Counted from the stretch's first letter, positions 1 to 8,654 are shown. The stretch: DNA of 15,807 bases from JACNLN01 sp964626495 (GCA_964626495.1 CAZVFT010000060.1:1-15807); one strand, 5' to 3'. Numbers and translations: made by a program. Notes: generated by a model not told the origin, from the sequence alone.

Positions 1-48
1 AATAATATCAAGCCGTTATCTATTGCTTTTATCGTTTTTCAGCAGACC

Positions 49-1947
49 CTATTTACTCTTTTCAATCTTTTTTCCAAACTCCGTATCAATAGGAATGAAT
101 TTAATTAAAATAAATCCTGGAATTGTAGCCAACAGTACCCAGATAAAGAAGTGTTGATATCCTATAATCTCCTGCAGCCACCCGCTGAACATACCGGGGA
201 TCATCATACCCAGCGCCATGAATCCAGTGCAGATAGCGTAGTGTGCCGTTTTATGTTCACCTTCAGCTACGGATATCATAAAGAGCATATATGCTGTAAA
301 TCCAAAACCATATCCAAACTGTTCAATTCCGACACAAGTACTGATAATTAAATAACTATCCGGTAAATTGTAGGATAAGTACACGTAGACAATATCGGGT
401 AATTTCATAGCAAGAGCCATCCACCATATCCAGAATTTTAATCCATGTTTTGCAGCTACGAATCCCCCTAAAATGCCACCAAGGGTTAGCATAATCATTC
501 CAAGGGTGCCATAAACGAAACCATATTGTCCAGTTGTCAGAGCGAGACCACAAACCTCTGTTGCATCCAGCATAAATAGAGGAGCGATTTTAACCAATTG
601 TGCCTCACCGAAACGATATATCAGGATAAAAGCAATGATTACACCGATCTTGTCCTTTTTAAAAAACTGGATAAATGTGTTAATAAAATTATTAAAGAAT
701 TGCCTGGATTCAGACTTCGTTTGAGAATCCTGCGAAGGATATGGAAGAATGAATTTGTGATAGATGAAAAAGATGATAAAAAGTATAGCTATGGTGGTAA
801 AAGTAATTAGCCATGCTAAAGGTATATTGCCAGAGGTGGCTCTGAATATTGCATCTGTAGAAGTTTTTAATTTTGAGTCAAGCTGGATTACTGCAAGGGC
901 AGGTATATTCCAATTTTGATCATTGAAAACAATTCGATTCCCTTCAACTAAGGAGATACTTTTATCACCTTTCTTATGACCAAAGTTAACAACAACTTCT
1001 TCACTTGAATCAGGGCTTGCTGATAATTGGAAATAAAATATTCCCACATTTCCACTGACACCATACTCACCTTCACATTCATCCGGGAAATATTCCGTTA
1101 AAAATGACTGTACATTTTCAGTAACGTATTTCTCCCACAACGAAATAGATTTTACCTGAATATCCATTTCTTCAGTTTCTATATTCTTTTCTACATGATT
1201 CTGAGCAATATTCCAATCCTGGGCAAATTGAATGATGGAATCAATTTCTGTTTTTGATCTTAGGACTGTACTTATTTTTAGAGCTTCTGGTTTACAAATA
1301 ATTCTAAGATTCTCATTATTTTCAGTAACATTCATTGAATCTGCGTTTATTATTGATTCAACTTGCGTATTCGTGGTGGCTATAACTTTGGTATTCACAT
1401 CAGCCAATCCTGTATGACTCTCAAAATAACCGGCGAACATAATCAACAGTCCCTGTCCAGTGATCATAGCAAACCGGTAAAATGTACTGCGGATGCCGAC
1501 GAACCAAGCTTGCTTATGTTGAGAAAGCCCCAGCATATAGAATCCGTCTGCAGCGATATCATGAGTGGCAGAACTGAAAGCTAAAAGCCAGAAAAACCCC
1601 AGCGTGATTTTGAAAAAATTTGGTAACGGAATCGTGAGAGCAACACCACCAAGTCCAGCTCCAATTAACAACTGCATGATAACAATCCAGAACCGCTTTG
1701 TCTTTAAAATATCCACAAGAGGACTCCAGAGCGGTTTGATAACCCATGGCAAATAAAGCCAGCTTGTATAAAAGGCAATTTCCGTATTATTTAAACCCAT
1801 CCGCTTATAAAAAACTACCGAGACAAGCATTACTACGACGTAAGGAATTCCTTCTGCATAGTACAAGCTGGGTACCCACCACCATGGAGATCTTTTGCTG
1901 ATTTCTTTTCTCCTTTTTGAATTATCAAACATTACTGTTCTCAGCAT
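49..1947 (-). CDS. AmpG-like MFS transporter with ~200-residue extracytoplasmic insertion
   Basis: Probable inner-membrane carrier of the major facilitator superfamily, closest in feel to AmpG muropeptide permeases. The N-terminal half (residues about 22-175) has five hydrophobic segments, beginning with SLYYAEGIPY. It carries SATHDIAADGFYML (126-139), which resembles the conserved D-I-A-x-D stretch of AmpG. The C-terminal half (about 375-620) holds the remaining hydrophobic segments. Between them, residues about 177-375 are hydrophilic and sit between predicted TM5 and TM6, which would place them in the periplasm. The last part of this insertion (about 296-358) has an alternating beta-strand pattern with an NWNIP motif. 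Usual AmpG-like proteins are about 400-500 residues; this one is 632. Its ATG overlaps the stop of the SpoIID gene (TAATG). Met6 is an alternative start. Substrate is inferred from context: anhydro-muropeptides or another cell-wall sugar. Confidence 0.8.
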   Translation of the reverse strand: MLRTVMFDNSKRRKEISKRSPWWWVPSLYYAEGIPYVVVMLVSVVFYKRMGLNNTEIAFYTSWLYLPWVIKPLWSPLVDILKTKRFWIVIMQLLIGAGLGGVALTIPLPNFFKITLGFFWLLAFSSATHDIAADGFYMLGLSQHKQAWFVGIRSTFYRFAMITGQGLLIMFAGYFESHTGLADVNTKVIATTNTQVESIINADSMNVTENNENLRIICKPEALKISTVLRSKTEIDSIIQFAQDWNIAQNHVEKNIETEEMDIQVKSISLWEKYVTENVQSFLTEYFPDECEGEYGVSGNVGIFYFQLSASPDSSEEVVVNFGHKKGDKSISLVEGNRIVFNDQNWNIPALAVIQLDSKLKTSTDAIFRATSGNIPLAWLITFTTIAILFIIFFIYHKFILPYPSQDSQTKSESRQFFNNFINTFIQFFKKDKIGVIIAFILIYRFGEAQLVKIAPLFMLDATEVCGLALTTGQYGFVYGTLGMIMLTLGGILGGFVAAKHGLKFWIWWMALAMKLPDIVYVYLSYNLPDSYLIISTCVGIEQFGYGFGFTAYMLFMISVAEGEHKTAHYAICTGFMALGMMIPGMFSGWLQEIIGYQHFFIWVLLATIPGFILIKFIPIDTEFGKKIEKSK

Positions 1948-3296
1948 TACGAATAAATTTTGTTCAAACTTGATCCGGGATAATAGTGTGTTAAAATATC
2001 TTTAGTGCTATGCCCCATTTGAGCCATTCCCAATGCTCCTATCTGGCACATACCAACGCCGTGCCCCCATCCAGCTCCAGCGAATTTGAACCTACCTGGG
2101 ATACCAACCTGAACTTTTTCGGGGATTACAATCAGAGCGGAACTATATAAAAATTGGGGATGTAGCACCTGTCGAATTTCATATTCTGATCGTAAATGAT
2201 GTAAACCTTCCTGATTGTTCGGATTAATATACCGTATACCCAACTCTATCAACCGAGCGGATGCTCCGCGTTTTTGGGGGATAAAACCCAATATCGAACG
2301 AACATTCAGGAATAGTTTGTGATTAATCAAATCCGTAATCTCACGTTGAGAATATTCAAGCGACCAACGATAATAATTGCGTTCTTCATCCACGCTTCCA
2401 ATGTACTTTTTTAGTTGTATTTCGGGAACATAGCGGGGGCTGCAATAAGTTTTTGGACGGGATAGAATCCACTTTTTTGCCTCAGTTTCGTTTGATAGAG
2501 TGAAATTAGTCCAGCTAACTTCACTAGGCATATCTGGAATATTTTGCAGATATGGTACCGGATCACCCTCCCAGATATTCTCAAACCGCTCTGTCGTCCC
2601 TCCACACGATTTGGAATAACGAGCATCACAGATTTTACCATCATACATCAATACCTGTCCATATGTGGATGTTGTCCCTTTCACAGAATGATCTGTTAGA
2701 TTTCCAGTCCCCTGATACCTTTGGCAGCAGTCATCATTACATACATCAATTCCCAAATCAGAATGTTTTTGTTCAGCTTTAGCCAAGAACCATGAGCGAG
2801 CTACGATCGTCTGTGCCTCAATAAAAGTTGTAGGGCAAGCTGAACTCATTTCACTGGTGGCTACGCACATGAGATATTGTTCAAGAGGTACCTCATTGAT
2901 AACCATCAAGAATCCATTTCGAACATTAAATTCAATATTTCCCGGCAGCTTTGCTGTAACTTCTTTCCGCCAATGGAAATTCCGTCCGGCTACTATGGGA
3001 TAAATTTGAATTATATTTTTTGATATTAGTTCTTCACTTTGATTTTTCCGTTGAATTGTGAATTTGGATGGAAAAACTTCATCAATATTAGAACCGACAA
3101 CTAATAAACCTTTATTATTGATTTCCACACGAGTAATCGTTGATACGGAAGATAACTCAATTGTTCTGGTATGAGTTACAAGCCGGTACTTAGCCGGGTC
3201 GAGTAAATTGATATTCAGACAGGTTTGTTCATCTTCAGGTAAAATAATCCCAACCCGGATTGTGGGTTCGCTGCTTGGAATTCGGCGGGCGACCAT
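1947..3296 (-). CDS. SpoIID/LytB-domain protein (putative peptidoglycan lytic transglycosylase)
   Basis: SpoIID-family proteins cleave glycan strands that lack stem peptides. Numbered from the ATG at 3296 (449 aa), the expected motifs are present. NEVPLEQYL leads into SEMSSACP with the predicted catalytic Glu149, followed by IEAQTIVARSW (159-169). A Cys-rich stretch (C186, C190, C191) lies where SpoIID has metal-binding residues. SKSCGGTTERFENIW (228-242) follows, and the C-terminal GWGHGVGMCQIGALGMAQMG (409-428) ends in HYYPGSSL. The frame is open to an ATG at 3326, but the start at 3296 makes a TAATG overlap with the kinase stop, matching other junctions here, so it is preferred. Neither start gives a hydrophobic signal peptide, which is odd for a wall-acting enzyme. 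Domain assignment is firm; location and substrate are uncertain. Confidence 0.85.
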   Translation of the reverse strand: MVARRIPSSEPTIRVGIILPEDEQTCLNINLLDPAKYRLVTHTRTIELSSVSTITRVEINNKGLLVVGSNIDEVFPSKFTIQRKNQSEELISKNIIQIYPIVAGRNFHWRKEVTAKLPGNIEFNVRNGFLMVINEVPLEQYLMCVATSEMSSACPTTFIEAQTIVARSWFLAKAEQKHSDLGIDVCNDDCCQRYQGTGNLTDHSVKGTTSTYGQVLMYDGKICDARYSKSCGGTTERFENIWEGDPVPYLQNIPDMPSEVSWTNFTLSNETEAKKWILSRPKTYCSPRYVPEIQLKKYIGSVDEERNYYRWSLEYSQREITDLINHKLFLNVRSILGFIPQKRGASARLIELGIRYINPNNQEGLHHLRSEYEIRQVLHPQFLYSSALIVIPEKVQVGIPGRFKFAGAGWGHGVGMCQIGALGMAQMGHSTKDILTHYYPGSSLNKIYS

Positions 3297-4501
3297 TATT
3301 GTTTTGAATTCCTTTGATAGTAACAATAAGCATCCACACCCGCTCCTAATGCAGGAGCTTCTCGCAGTTTGGAGATGTGGATTCTGTTTGTGTCAAATAT
3401 CTCATTTTTTATATAATGTCTTTTTGCCTTTTCATCCATAACAGACGATGTTTGTATTAGATCTGTCAGGTGCCGTAAGAATGGTTCCCACAGAATACCA
3501 GTTCTCTGAGCACTTTCCATAAGGTCAGCCAGCCGTTGTCCTAATATCAGAGTATCAAACAGAGTACCGTGGAATGGATGTTCTTTTACAGGAAGGGTTC
3601 GGTTGGGATTTACAAACGAAAATCTATTCTGCCAACCGACATACGTTGTAGAAATTCGTTCAAAGAGGAGTTCAGCCAACCAGTAACTTACATCGGAAAA
3701 CAGATGAAGCGCTTCTTTTTCGCCATTCATAGCCAGTTTAAAAATCTGGGGTGGGAAAATTCTTTGTTCATTCAGTTCAGAAACAGGAAGATTGGCATAG
3801 TCACTGTACAGTTTTTGAATCCCGTTAGCTGATGCGAACCTTTCTAATGAATAACCCCTATCGTTTTGCAATTCCCAGGTTTTTGCTAACCAGTTTTTGG
3901 TTTGATCAAGAGGTACAAGTTTACCATGTAATTTTAATGCATCAGCAGTGCCTGTTCCACCTCCAAGATAATAGGCATTATCAACATGACGGAATCCCCC
4001 CGATTCAAAATATTCTTCACCCAATCCGCAATAGTCAGCATCACTGCCCATGTGATGAATAGGATATTCAAGTTTCACGCCTGCTTCTTGTAGCTCATTT
4101 TCAACATCCAGACAGTAACCTGGCATTCTTGGACCGTTTGCCAGTACACCAATTCCTCGTTTATCCTTTGTTTTTAATCCCGGCATACCAATGCCGATGA
4201 GAACATGGGACGTTCTTCTTTTTTCGACCAGCTCCATCACCACTTCTGCACAGGAGCGAATATAAGCCTGTCCTTGCTGACGTTCTTCATCAGTAATATG
4301 AATTTGATTAGACTTAAGCTCATCCAGTTGGATATTAATATTCACAGGTTGAAAATCAGGTATAAATATTGATTGTTTATGGTATTGCTGCTGTGTGTTC
4401 AATTCACCAATAGAGAAGGTTCCTTCAATATCATTTCTCAAAACCTCCCATCCGCTTATTTTAGAGGCACCCCCATCGAGACCTATTATTAACATTGACA
4501 T
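3296..4501 (-). CDS. ROK-like sugar kinase (putative amino-sugar kinase)
   Basis: A cytoplasmic sugar kinase of the ASKHA fold, likely phosphorylating GlcNAc, MurNAc or a related sugar with ATP. Visible motifs are the N-terminal phosphate loop IIGLDGGASKISGW (5-18); GIGMPG (103-108); GSDADYCGLGEE (152-163), which aligns with the ROK NDAN motif and makes Asp154 the likely catalytic base; the second phosphate loop YLGGGTGTADALKL (178-191); and a C-terminal APALGAGVDAY (382-392). The ROK zinc motif CxCGxxGC is absent, and at 401 aa it is longer than typical ROK kinases (about 300 aa), so a BadF/BadG-type label is an alternative. An AAGGG Shine-Dalgarno-like sequence directly abuts the first ATG and is six bases from the second (Met3, 4495), so Met3 may be the true start. 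Nine bases separate it from the glycosyltransferase stop. Substrate is inferred from the neighbours only. Confidence 0.75.
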   Translation of the reverse strand: MSMLIIGLDGGASKISGWEVLRNDIEGTFSIGELNTQQQYHKQSIFIPDFQPVNINIQLDELKSNQIHITDEERQQGQAYIRSCAEVVMELVEKRRTSHVLIGIGMPGLKTKDKRGIGVLANGPRMPGYCLDVENELQEAGVKLEYPIHHMGSDADYCGLGEEYFESGGFRHVDNAYYLGGGTGTADALKLHGKLVPLDQTKNWLAKTWELQNDRGYSLERFASANGIQKLYSDYANLPVSELNEQRIFPPQIFKLAMNGEKEALHLFSDVSYWLAELLFERISTTYVGWQNRFSFVNPNRTLPVKEHPFHGTLFDTLILGQRLADLMESAQRTGILWEPFLRHLTDLIQTSSVMDEKAKRHYIKNEIFDTNRIHISKLREAPALGAGVDAYCYYQRNSKQ

Positions 4502-4510
4502 CCCTTAAGT

Positions 4511-6079
4511 CTATTTACCAATATTCAGTTTTTGCCGTCTCCGGATGGCTTCCAGACGCATCCAATCTTTCGTTTCGTCATTCCGGTCTATAGTCAGTTG
4601 ATCGATACTGTGATCGGTTCCACCGCTGTGGCGTATCACCTCATAGATTGGCTCATATATCCGACCAATCCGGTATCGTTCACTGATACGGAGGACCATA
4701 TCATAATCTTCCCCATAGTTTAGGGCAAATGGTGCGTCATTAATCCCGAAGTAACCCATTTCTTTAATAATATGGATGGGGATTGACCGAGGGGCACCAG
4801 CCCCGTTGATCCGCAGTAAATTATTTCGACCATTTTCCTCAGTCCATTCGTCGTGGGTTACTACTGGAATATCTTCCAACCGTATGATTTCTCCTGTATC
4901 GTTGCGTTTCTCCCAGACCTCGTAGGATCCGATAACCATTCCTATGTGTGGATCAGAGTCAAATACAGCCATAATTTTCTCAACTGCATCCGGTTTTAAT
5001 CTATCGTCAGAATCAAGCTGAACATAATACTTGCCACGTGCAATCTCTACACCAAGATTCAAACAAAGCCCAATATTATTGATGTCGATAACTTTTAGTA
5101 TAACATCCGGTTTATCTGGATTATACAGGTCTCCACCGTGCTGATATCGTTTCACTTCAGAACTGGTTAGATCATCATTTCCCCCATTTACAACGACAAT
5201 CACTTCAATATCCTGAATGGTCTGATTCAAAACACTTTCTATTGCGGGACCGATAAAATCTGGGCGATTGTTAACGGGAATGATAATTGAAGCTTTTAAC
5301 GGAAATACATCCGCAAATGATTCACGTTTCCTGTAGCCATCTTCCGGCGATAGATACGCCCCGATACGCTTTAAATGCCCCGTTAAGATTTTCTCTGCTT
5401 CTAATTGAACCTCTCTCCCTGCAATTAAATAATCGAACACATTAAATTCTTTACTGGCTGAAACCACATGATATAGCGCACCATCACTTTTGTTAGCGAT
5501 ATGCACAAGGTCAAAAATCTCAGCAATTTTAAGTCTGATATCATAGGAAATATTGTACCTCAATTGCTCATCAAAAAGACCAGCGGATTTCAGCGCTCCC
5601 CTAGAGAATAAAAACACCTTTCCATAATCCTGATTATCACGAAGACGTCCTTCATGATACTTTAACAGTCTAACAATTTCTACCTTATTGCCATCCTCAA
5701 GTTCATAATCACTGTATACCATACCCGCGTCAGGATTTCTCCTAACTGTCATTAAAAAAGTATCGAGTGCTGCACGTTTCAAATAGATGGACCCTTCCCG
5801 ATTATCACAATATAGAATATAATCTCCCTTTGCTGTTTTGATAGCTTGGTTAAAATGAGATGGATACGATAAATCCTGCTTGGGGATTATTTGAAAAGGA
5901 CGAATAATCTCTAACTGCTCCATTATTTGAGTAATATCATTTTTTTCTTGAAGCAGAATTAACTCAAACCGAGGATTGGTCTGGTCCAAGATAGACTGGA
6001 TGGTAGAAACAACCTGTGAGATAGTCTGGTGGTCCTCGGTAGGGAGATGTACAACGATACTCGTGATGATATTATTCAT
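4511..6079 (-). CDS. Family 2 glycosyltransferase, two GT-A-like segments
   Basis: Predicted cytoplasmic GT2 transferase of 522 aa. The C-terminal catalytic domain begins at SIIIPVNNRPDF (264-275), with IESVLNQTIQDIEVIVVVNGG following. It has the nucleotide-sugar/metal motif QLDSDD (354-359) and a late GEDYDMVLRI (456-465) typical of the catalytic-base region. The N-terminal third (about 1-205) resembles a second GT-A fold (SIVVHLPTEDHQ; DYILYCDNRE at 86-95; SDYELEDG) but has DNRE where a clean DxD would stand. It may be a non-catalytic or divergent copy. There are no membrane segments or signal peptide. An AGGA sequence lies upstream of the ATG. The acceptor and donor sugars cannot be read from the sequence. 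Its place between the deaminase and the kinase genes suggests the same transcription unit. Confidence 0.8.
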   Translation of the reverse strand: MNNIITSIVVHLPTEDHQTISQVVSTIQSILDQTNPRFELILLQEKNDITQIMEQLEIIRPFQIIPKQDLSYPSHFNQAIKTAKGDYILYCDNREGSIYLKRAALDTFLMTVRRNPDAGMVYSDYELEDGNKVEIVRLLKYHEGRLRDNQDYGKVFLFSRGALKSAGLFDEQLRYNISYDIRLKIAEIFDLVHIANKSDGALYHVVSASKEFNVFDYLIAGREVQLEAEKILTGHLKRIGAYLSPEDGYRKRESFADVFPLKASIIIPVNNRPDFIGPAIESVLNQTIQDIEVIVVVNGGNDDLTSSEVKRYQHGGDLYNPDKPDVILKVIDINNIGLCLNLGVEIARGKYYVQLDSDDRLKPDAVEKIMAVFDSDPHIGMVIGSYEVWEKRNDTGEIIRLEDIPVVTHDEWTEENGRNNLLRINGAGAPRSIPIHIIKEMGYFGINDAPFALNYGEDYDMVLRISERYRIGRIYEPIYEVIRHSGGTDHSIDQLTIDRNDETKDWMRLEAIRRRQKLNIGK

Positions 6080-6161
6080 AAATAAATCCTATCTATTAGT
6101 AAATGAAATGTCAGATATTCACGATAATGTATGGGAGTAATTATAAATAAAAAAAGGGAAA

Positions 6162-8483
6162 TCATGCAATTTGTGTTTCCATAGATTGTTCCAGTCTTCT
6201 CGCTTCTCCAAGAAATGCATCTACATTCATCTCTTTCAGAAAAACCACACCATGAGTAGCTCTCAATTGTGGATGGTCGTTCTGATACCAATAATCCCTC
6301 CCTAAAACAAGTTCCAGCAGCTGATGTTGTTCTACCCAAATTTTCTGAGCAAGATCACAAAATGGACCATCCAATTCATAGCTGGGAAAAGAAGCTTCCT
6401 TCTGGCTCAGATAACAGGTCATAAATGTATCTCTTAAAACAGCCATTGAATTCAGCGAAACAGGGACAATTATATCTGCTTCAGAAGGGTGAAACCGATA
6501 CCATACATTCCGGTAACCCCAGATCCTAAATGTAGATACATCGTGGGTCTTTCTCCATTCTCGAACTGCTTCGGCAATGGTTTGTAGTACTTTATAATGG
6601 GTATCTGGTCCGCTTCCTTCCAGATCTAAAGAAAGTGTTAAAATCGTAGGTTTAACTTTTTTCAACAGCCTCAGAAAAGGTTCTACATCTCGTGACCTGT
6701 CGGGGATTTCATTAAACACTTCCCCTGTATAAAAACCTAATCTAAGATGATGAACATTTCTCACTTGAATACCATAATGTGCCCAGACCAGCTCCTCTTC
6801 AAATTCCCTTAGCATTCCTTTTAGTTGTTGAATATCAGATAGATTCTTTTCACCATCATAACAACCATCGATATAGGAAATAATACCGTCTATTTTTTTA
6901 CGTAATTGGTCCACACTACCAACTCGATAGATTTCTACAATACCTCTTACAACCCTGTGACTTATTCCTCTCTTCTGACCTTCTTTATTATTTCCTGCAA
7001 CACGGTCGAGATAGTGATAGACATCTTTGTCCCATTTATACTTATATCCTTCATCAAAGAAATCAGGATATGCTGTCATTTCAATTCGTCCCTCATCGAG
7101 GAAATATTTTGTATTAACAAGGATCCTACGGAGATAATCGTTAGTTACAGAAGTAAATCCGGAAGTTAAAATTGAAAAATAGTGTGTATTTAAAGGAGAT
7201 CTAACCAAGTGGACAATATGAGGTAAATAAGCTAACATAATATCGTCATGATGAGGACCAGTGTGAAGAAACACCTCATGTTTATCAGATTTTAATCCTC
7301 TACCAATTTTTCGCCGGAGAGACGAAATAACTTCATTGACTGTCTTAATGCTAACATCAGGAATAAGATTGGTATCCGGGTCATTCTCTAATATCTCTTC
7401 AGTCAATTTACTCCCATACAAGTTTGATTTTACACAGAGGTCAATAACTGCTCGTTCAGTTTTTTCCTTTGTCCAACTCACCTTACTATAGTAACTCTTA
7501 ACGCTTTCCTGCAACTTTGAGGATGCACCCTTAGTAAGATAAAACCTGCTTTCAGATAATTTATGTAAAGCCGTCGCTGGATATATGATTGTTGGTTTAG
7601 ATTCGAGAGACTTTGCAACAACATCAGCTTTTGCTTCCCCGGCAGCAGTAATAATTGCTACCATATCGGGGTTATAAGTAATAGTAGAGAGACCAATTGT
7701 AATCACCAAGCGATTCCGAGAAATTTCTATTCCTCCCAAGTCTACCGCAGCTGCAGCCTGTGTTTCAAAATTCGTTTCAGTAAGACGTGTCGTAGAATTG
7801 TGATCAGAACCCCGTACATTAAATGCGATATGACCATCAGGACCAATTCCTCCAAGAAAAAACCCAATCCCACCTTTACTACGGATTTTATCTTCATATT
7901 CCGCACACCATTGATCCACCAGCCTTATTGCTTTCTGCTGAAGTTTTTCTTGATCAATTCTATATTCACGAACTCGCAGAGATAAATCTACTCGATTATC
8001 TGGAAATATTTGTCGTAATGAAAACCCAGCCGGTCGGGGTATATCTTCACAATTTATTAACTGAGCTCTTGATTTTTCCAGCCCAAAACCCTGTATGTAA
8101 TACTTGTTGACATAATGGTAGAAACTATTATGTTGTGTTGGATTAATCGGATAAAACTCATCAATCTGAATAAATTGTAATCCCTTTAATTCGGGTTTAT
8201 TTTTTATTAAAAGTCCTGACTTGTGGCGAAGTTTGGTGAGTTTCTTATCATTCCAATGCTCAAGAAGATGTATTACCCACTTTATAAAATATTCAGGTGT
8301 TTTTCCGGTTGGGAGACTTATAACCCCCTCAGGGTTATCATGAGTCCATTCAAGAAAACGGAGAGCAGTAAAAACGCCAAGTTTAGGGAAATTATCTGCA
8401 ACGATATAAGGAATATTAGTTTTTGGAATATCCCTTCTAGAATTGTTGAAGAATACCTTTTCAGTATTTGAAAATCGAACCAT
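6162..8483 (-). CDS. NagB-like glucosamine-6-phosphate deaminase fused to PIG-L/LmbE deacetylase domain
   Basis: Probable cytoplasmic bifunctional amino-sugar enzyme, 773 aa. Residues about 25-330 match the NagB/SugI fold: SLPTGKTPEYF (56-66, phosphate loop), IQIDEFYP (105-112, Asp108 matching E. coli NagB Asp72), and GGIGPDGHIAFN (211-222, Asp216 and His218 matching Asp141 and His143). The position of E. coli Glu148 is Val223. Residues about 400-700 match PIG-L/LmbE zinc deacetylases: HTGPHHDDIML (407-417) corresponds to the HPDDE motif, and GPDTHYKVLQ (625-634) supplies the likely third zinc ligand His629. NagB converts GlcN-6-P to fructose-6-P and ammonia; PIG-L enzymes remove N-acetyl groups. 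A combined deacetylase/deaminase for GlcNAc-6-P is an inference. E. coli NagB alone is 266 aa. It is the first gene of the leftward set, and no Shine-Dalgarno sequence precedes its ATG. Confidence 0.85.
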   Translation of the reverse strand: MVRFSNTEKVFFNNSRRDIPKTNIPYIVADNFPKLGVFTALRFLEWTHDNPEGVISLPTGKTPEYFIKWVIHLLEHWNDKKLTKLRHKSGLLIKNKPELKGLQFIQIDEFYPINPTQHNSFYHYVNKYYIQGFGLEKSRAQLINCEDIPRPAGFSLRQIFPDNRVDLSLRVREYRIDQEKLQQKAIRLVDQWCAEYEDKIRSKGGIGFFLGGIGPDGHIAFNVRGSDHNSTTRLTETNFETQAAAAVDLGGIEISRNRLVITIGLSTITYNPDMVAIITAAGEAKADVVAKSLESKPTIIYPATALHKLSESRFYLTKGASSKLQESVKSYYSKVSWTKEKTERAVIDLCVKSNLYGSKLTEEILENDPDTNLIPDVSIKTVNEVISSLRRKIGRGLKSDKHEVFLHTGPHHDDIMLAYLPHIVHLVRSPLNTHYFSILTSGFTSVTNDYLRRILVNTKYFLDEGRIEMTAYPDFFDEGYKYKWDKDVYHYLDRVAGNNKEGQKRGISHRVVRGIVEIYRVGSVDQLRKKIDGIISYIDGCYDGEKNLSDIQQLKGMLREFEEELVWAHYGIQVRNVHHLRLGFYTGEVFNEIPDRSRDVEPFLRLLKKVKPTILTLSLDLEGSGPDTHYKVLQTIAEAVREWRKTHDVSTFRIWGYRNVWYRFHPSEADIIVPVSLNSMAVLRDTFMTCYLSQKEASFPSYELDGPFCDLAQKIWVEQHQLLELVLGRDYWYQNDHPQLRATHGVVFLKEMNVDAFLGEARRLEQSMETQIA

Positions 8484-8490
8484 AACAATG

Positions 8491-8498
8491 CAAATTTA
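8491..8498 (-). promoter_or_regulatory. Candidate Bacteroidota-type -7 box (TAAATTTG) for the NagB/PIG-L gene
   Basis: Read on the minus strand the bases are TAAATTTG, an exact match to the TAnnTTTG -7 consensus known from Bacteroidota. Only seven bases separate it from the ATG at 8483, so transcription would begin at or next to the start codon and give a nearly leaderless mRNA. This agrees with the lack of a Shine-Dalgarno sequence there. No convincing TTTG -33 element was found at the usual distance, so the call is tentative. Confidence 0.35.
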
Positions 8499-8542
8499 TA
8501 ATTGAATAAGTAAACAGAATATAGAAATTTTAATGTTAGGCG

Positions 8543-8571
8543 TTGATAAAATGTCTCGCTACGTGTAGATT
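8543..8571 (+). promoter_or_regulatory. Candidate sigma-70 type promoter for the GH3/serine hydrolase gene
   Basis: TTGATA and TAGATT are separated by 17 bases, matching the spacing of housekeeping promoters, with four to five of six bases matching each consensus. Chance occurrence in AT-rich DNA is possible. If the organism is a true Bacteroidota member, this consensus may not apply. Confidence 0.3.
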
Positions 8572-8654
8572 CGTTAGCCTAATACCTTATCATTTGGATA
8601 TTAAAACACAAATGTACAACAACCAAAATTAGTATTGTAACGCGGTGCTAACAC

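Larger units (their letters stand above)
8484..8654. promoter_or_regulatory. Divergent intergenic promoter region
   Basis: This 171-bp AT-rich region separates the two oppositely transcribed gene sets and must hold promoters for both. On the minus strand a TAAATTTG box fits the Bacteroidota -7 consensus (see its own entry). On the plus strand TTGATA (8543-8548) and TAGATT (8566-8571) lie exactly 17 bases apart and could be a sigma-70 type promoter for the GH3 gene, leaving a leader of roughly 75 bases. No clear operator palindrome was found. Confidence 0.5.

Noticed and set aside
1..48. Terminator or a further gene at the left edge
   Set aside because: The stretch is too short and shows no stable inverted repeat or open frame that can be supported.
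6080..6161. 82-bp gap between the NagB/PIG-L and glycosyltransferase genes as a promoter or terminator
   Set aside because: It is AT-rich, and no convincing hairpin, T run after a stem, or promoter pair was found; only an AGGA ribosome-binding-like sequence near the downstream ATG.
7823..8110. Plus-strand open frame of 95 codons inside the NagB/PIG-L gene
   Set aside because: It lies opposite strongly motif-supported coding sequence and its translation shows no recognisable domain; treated as a shadow frame.
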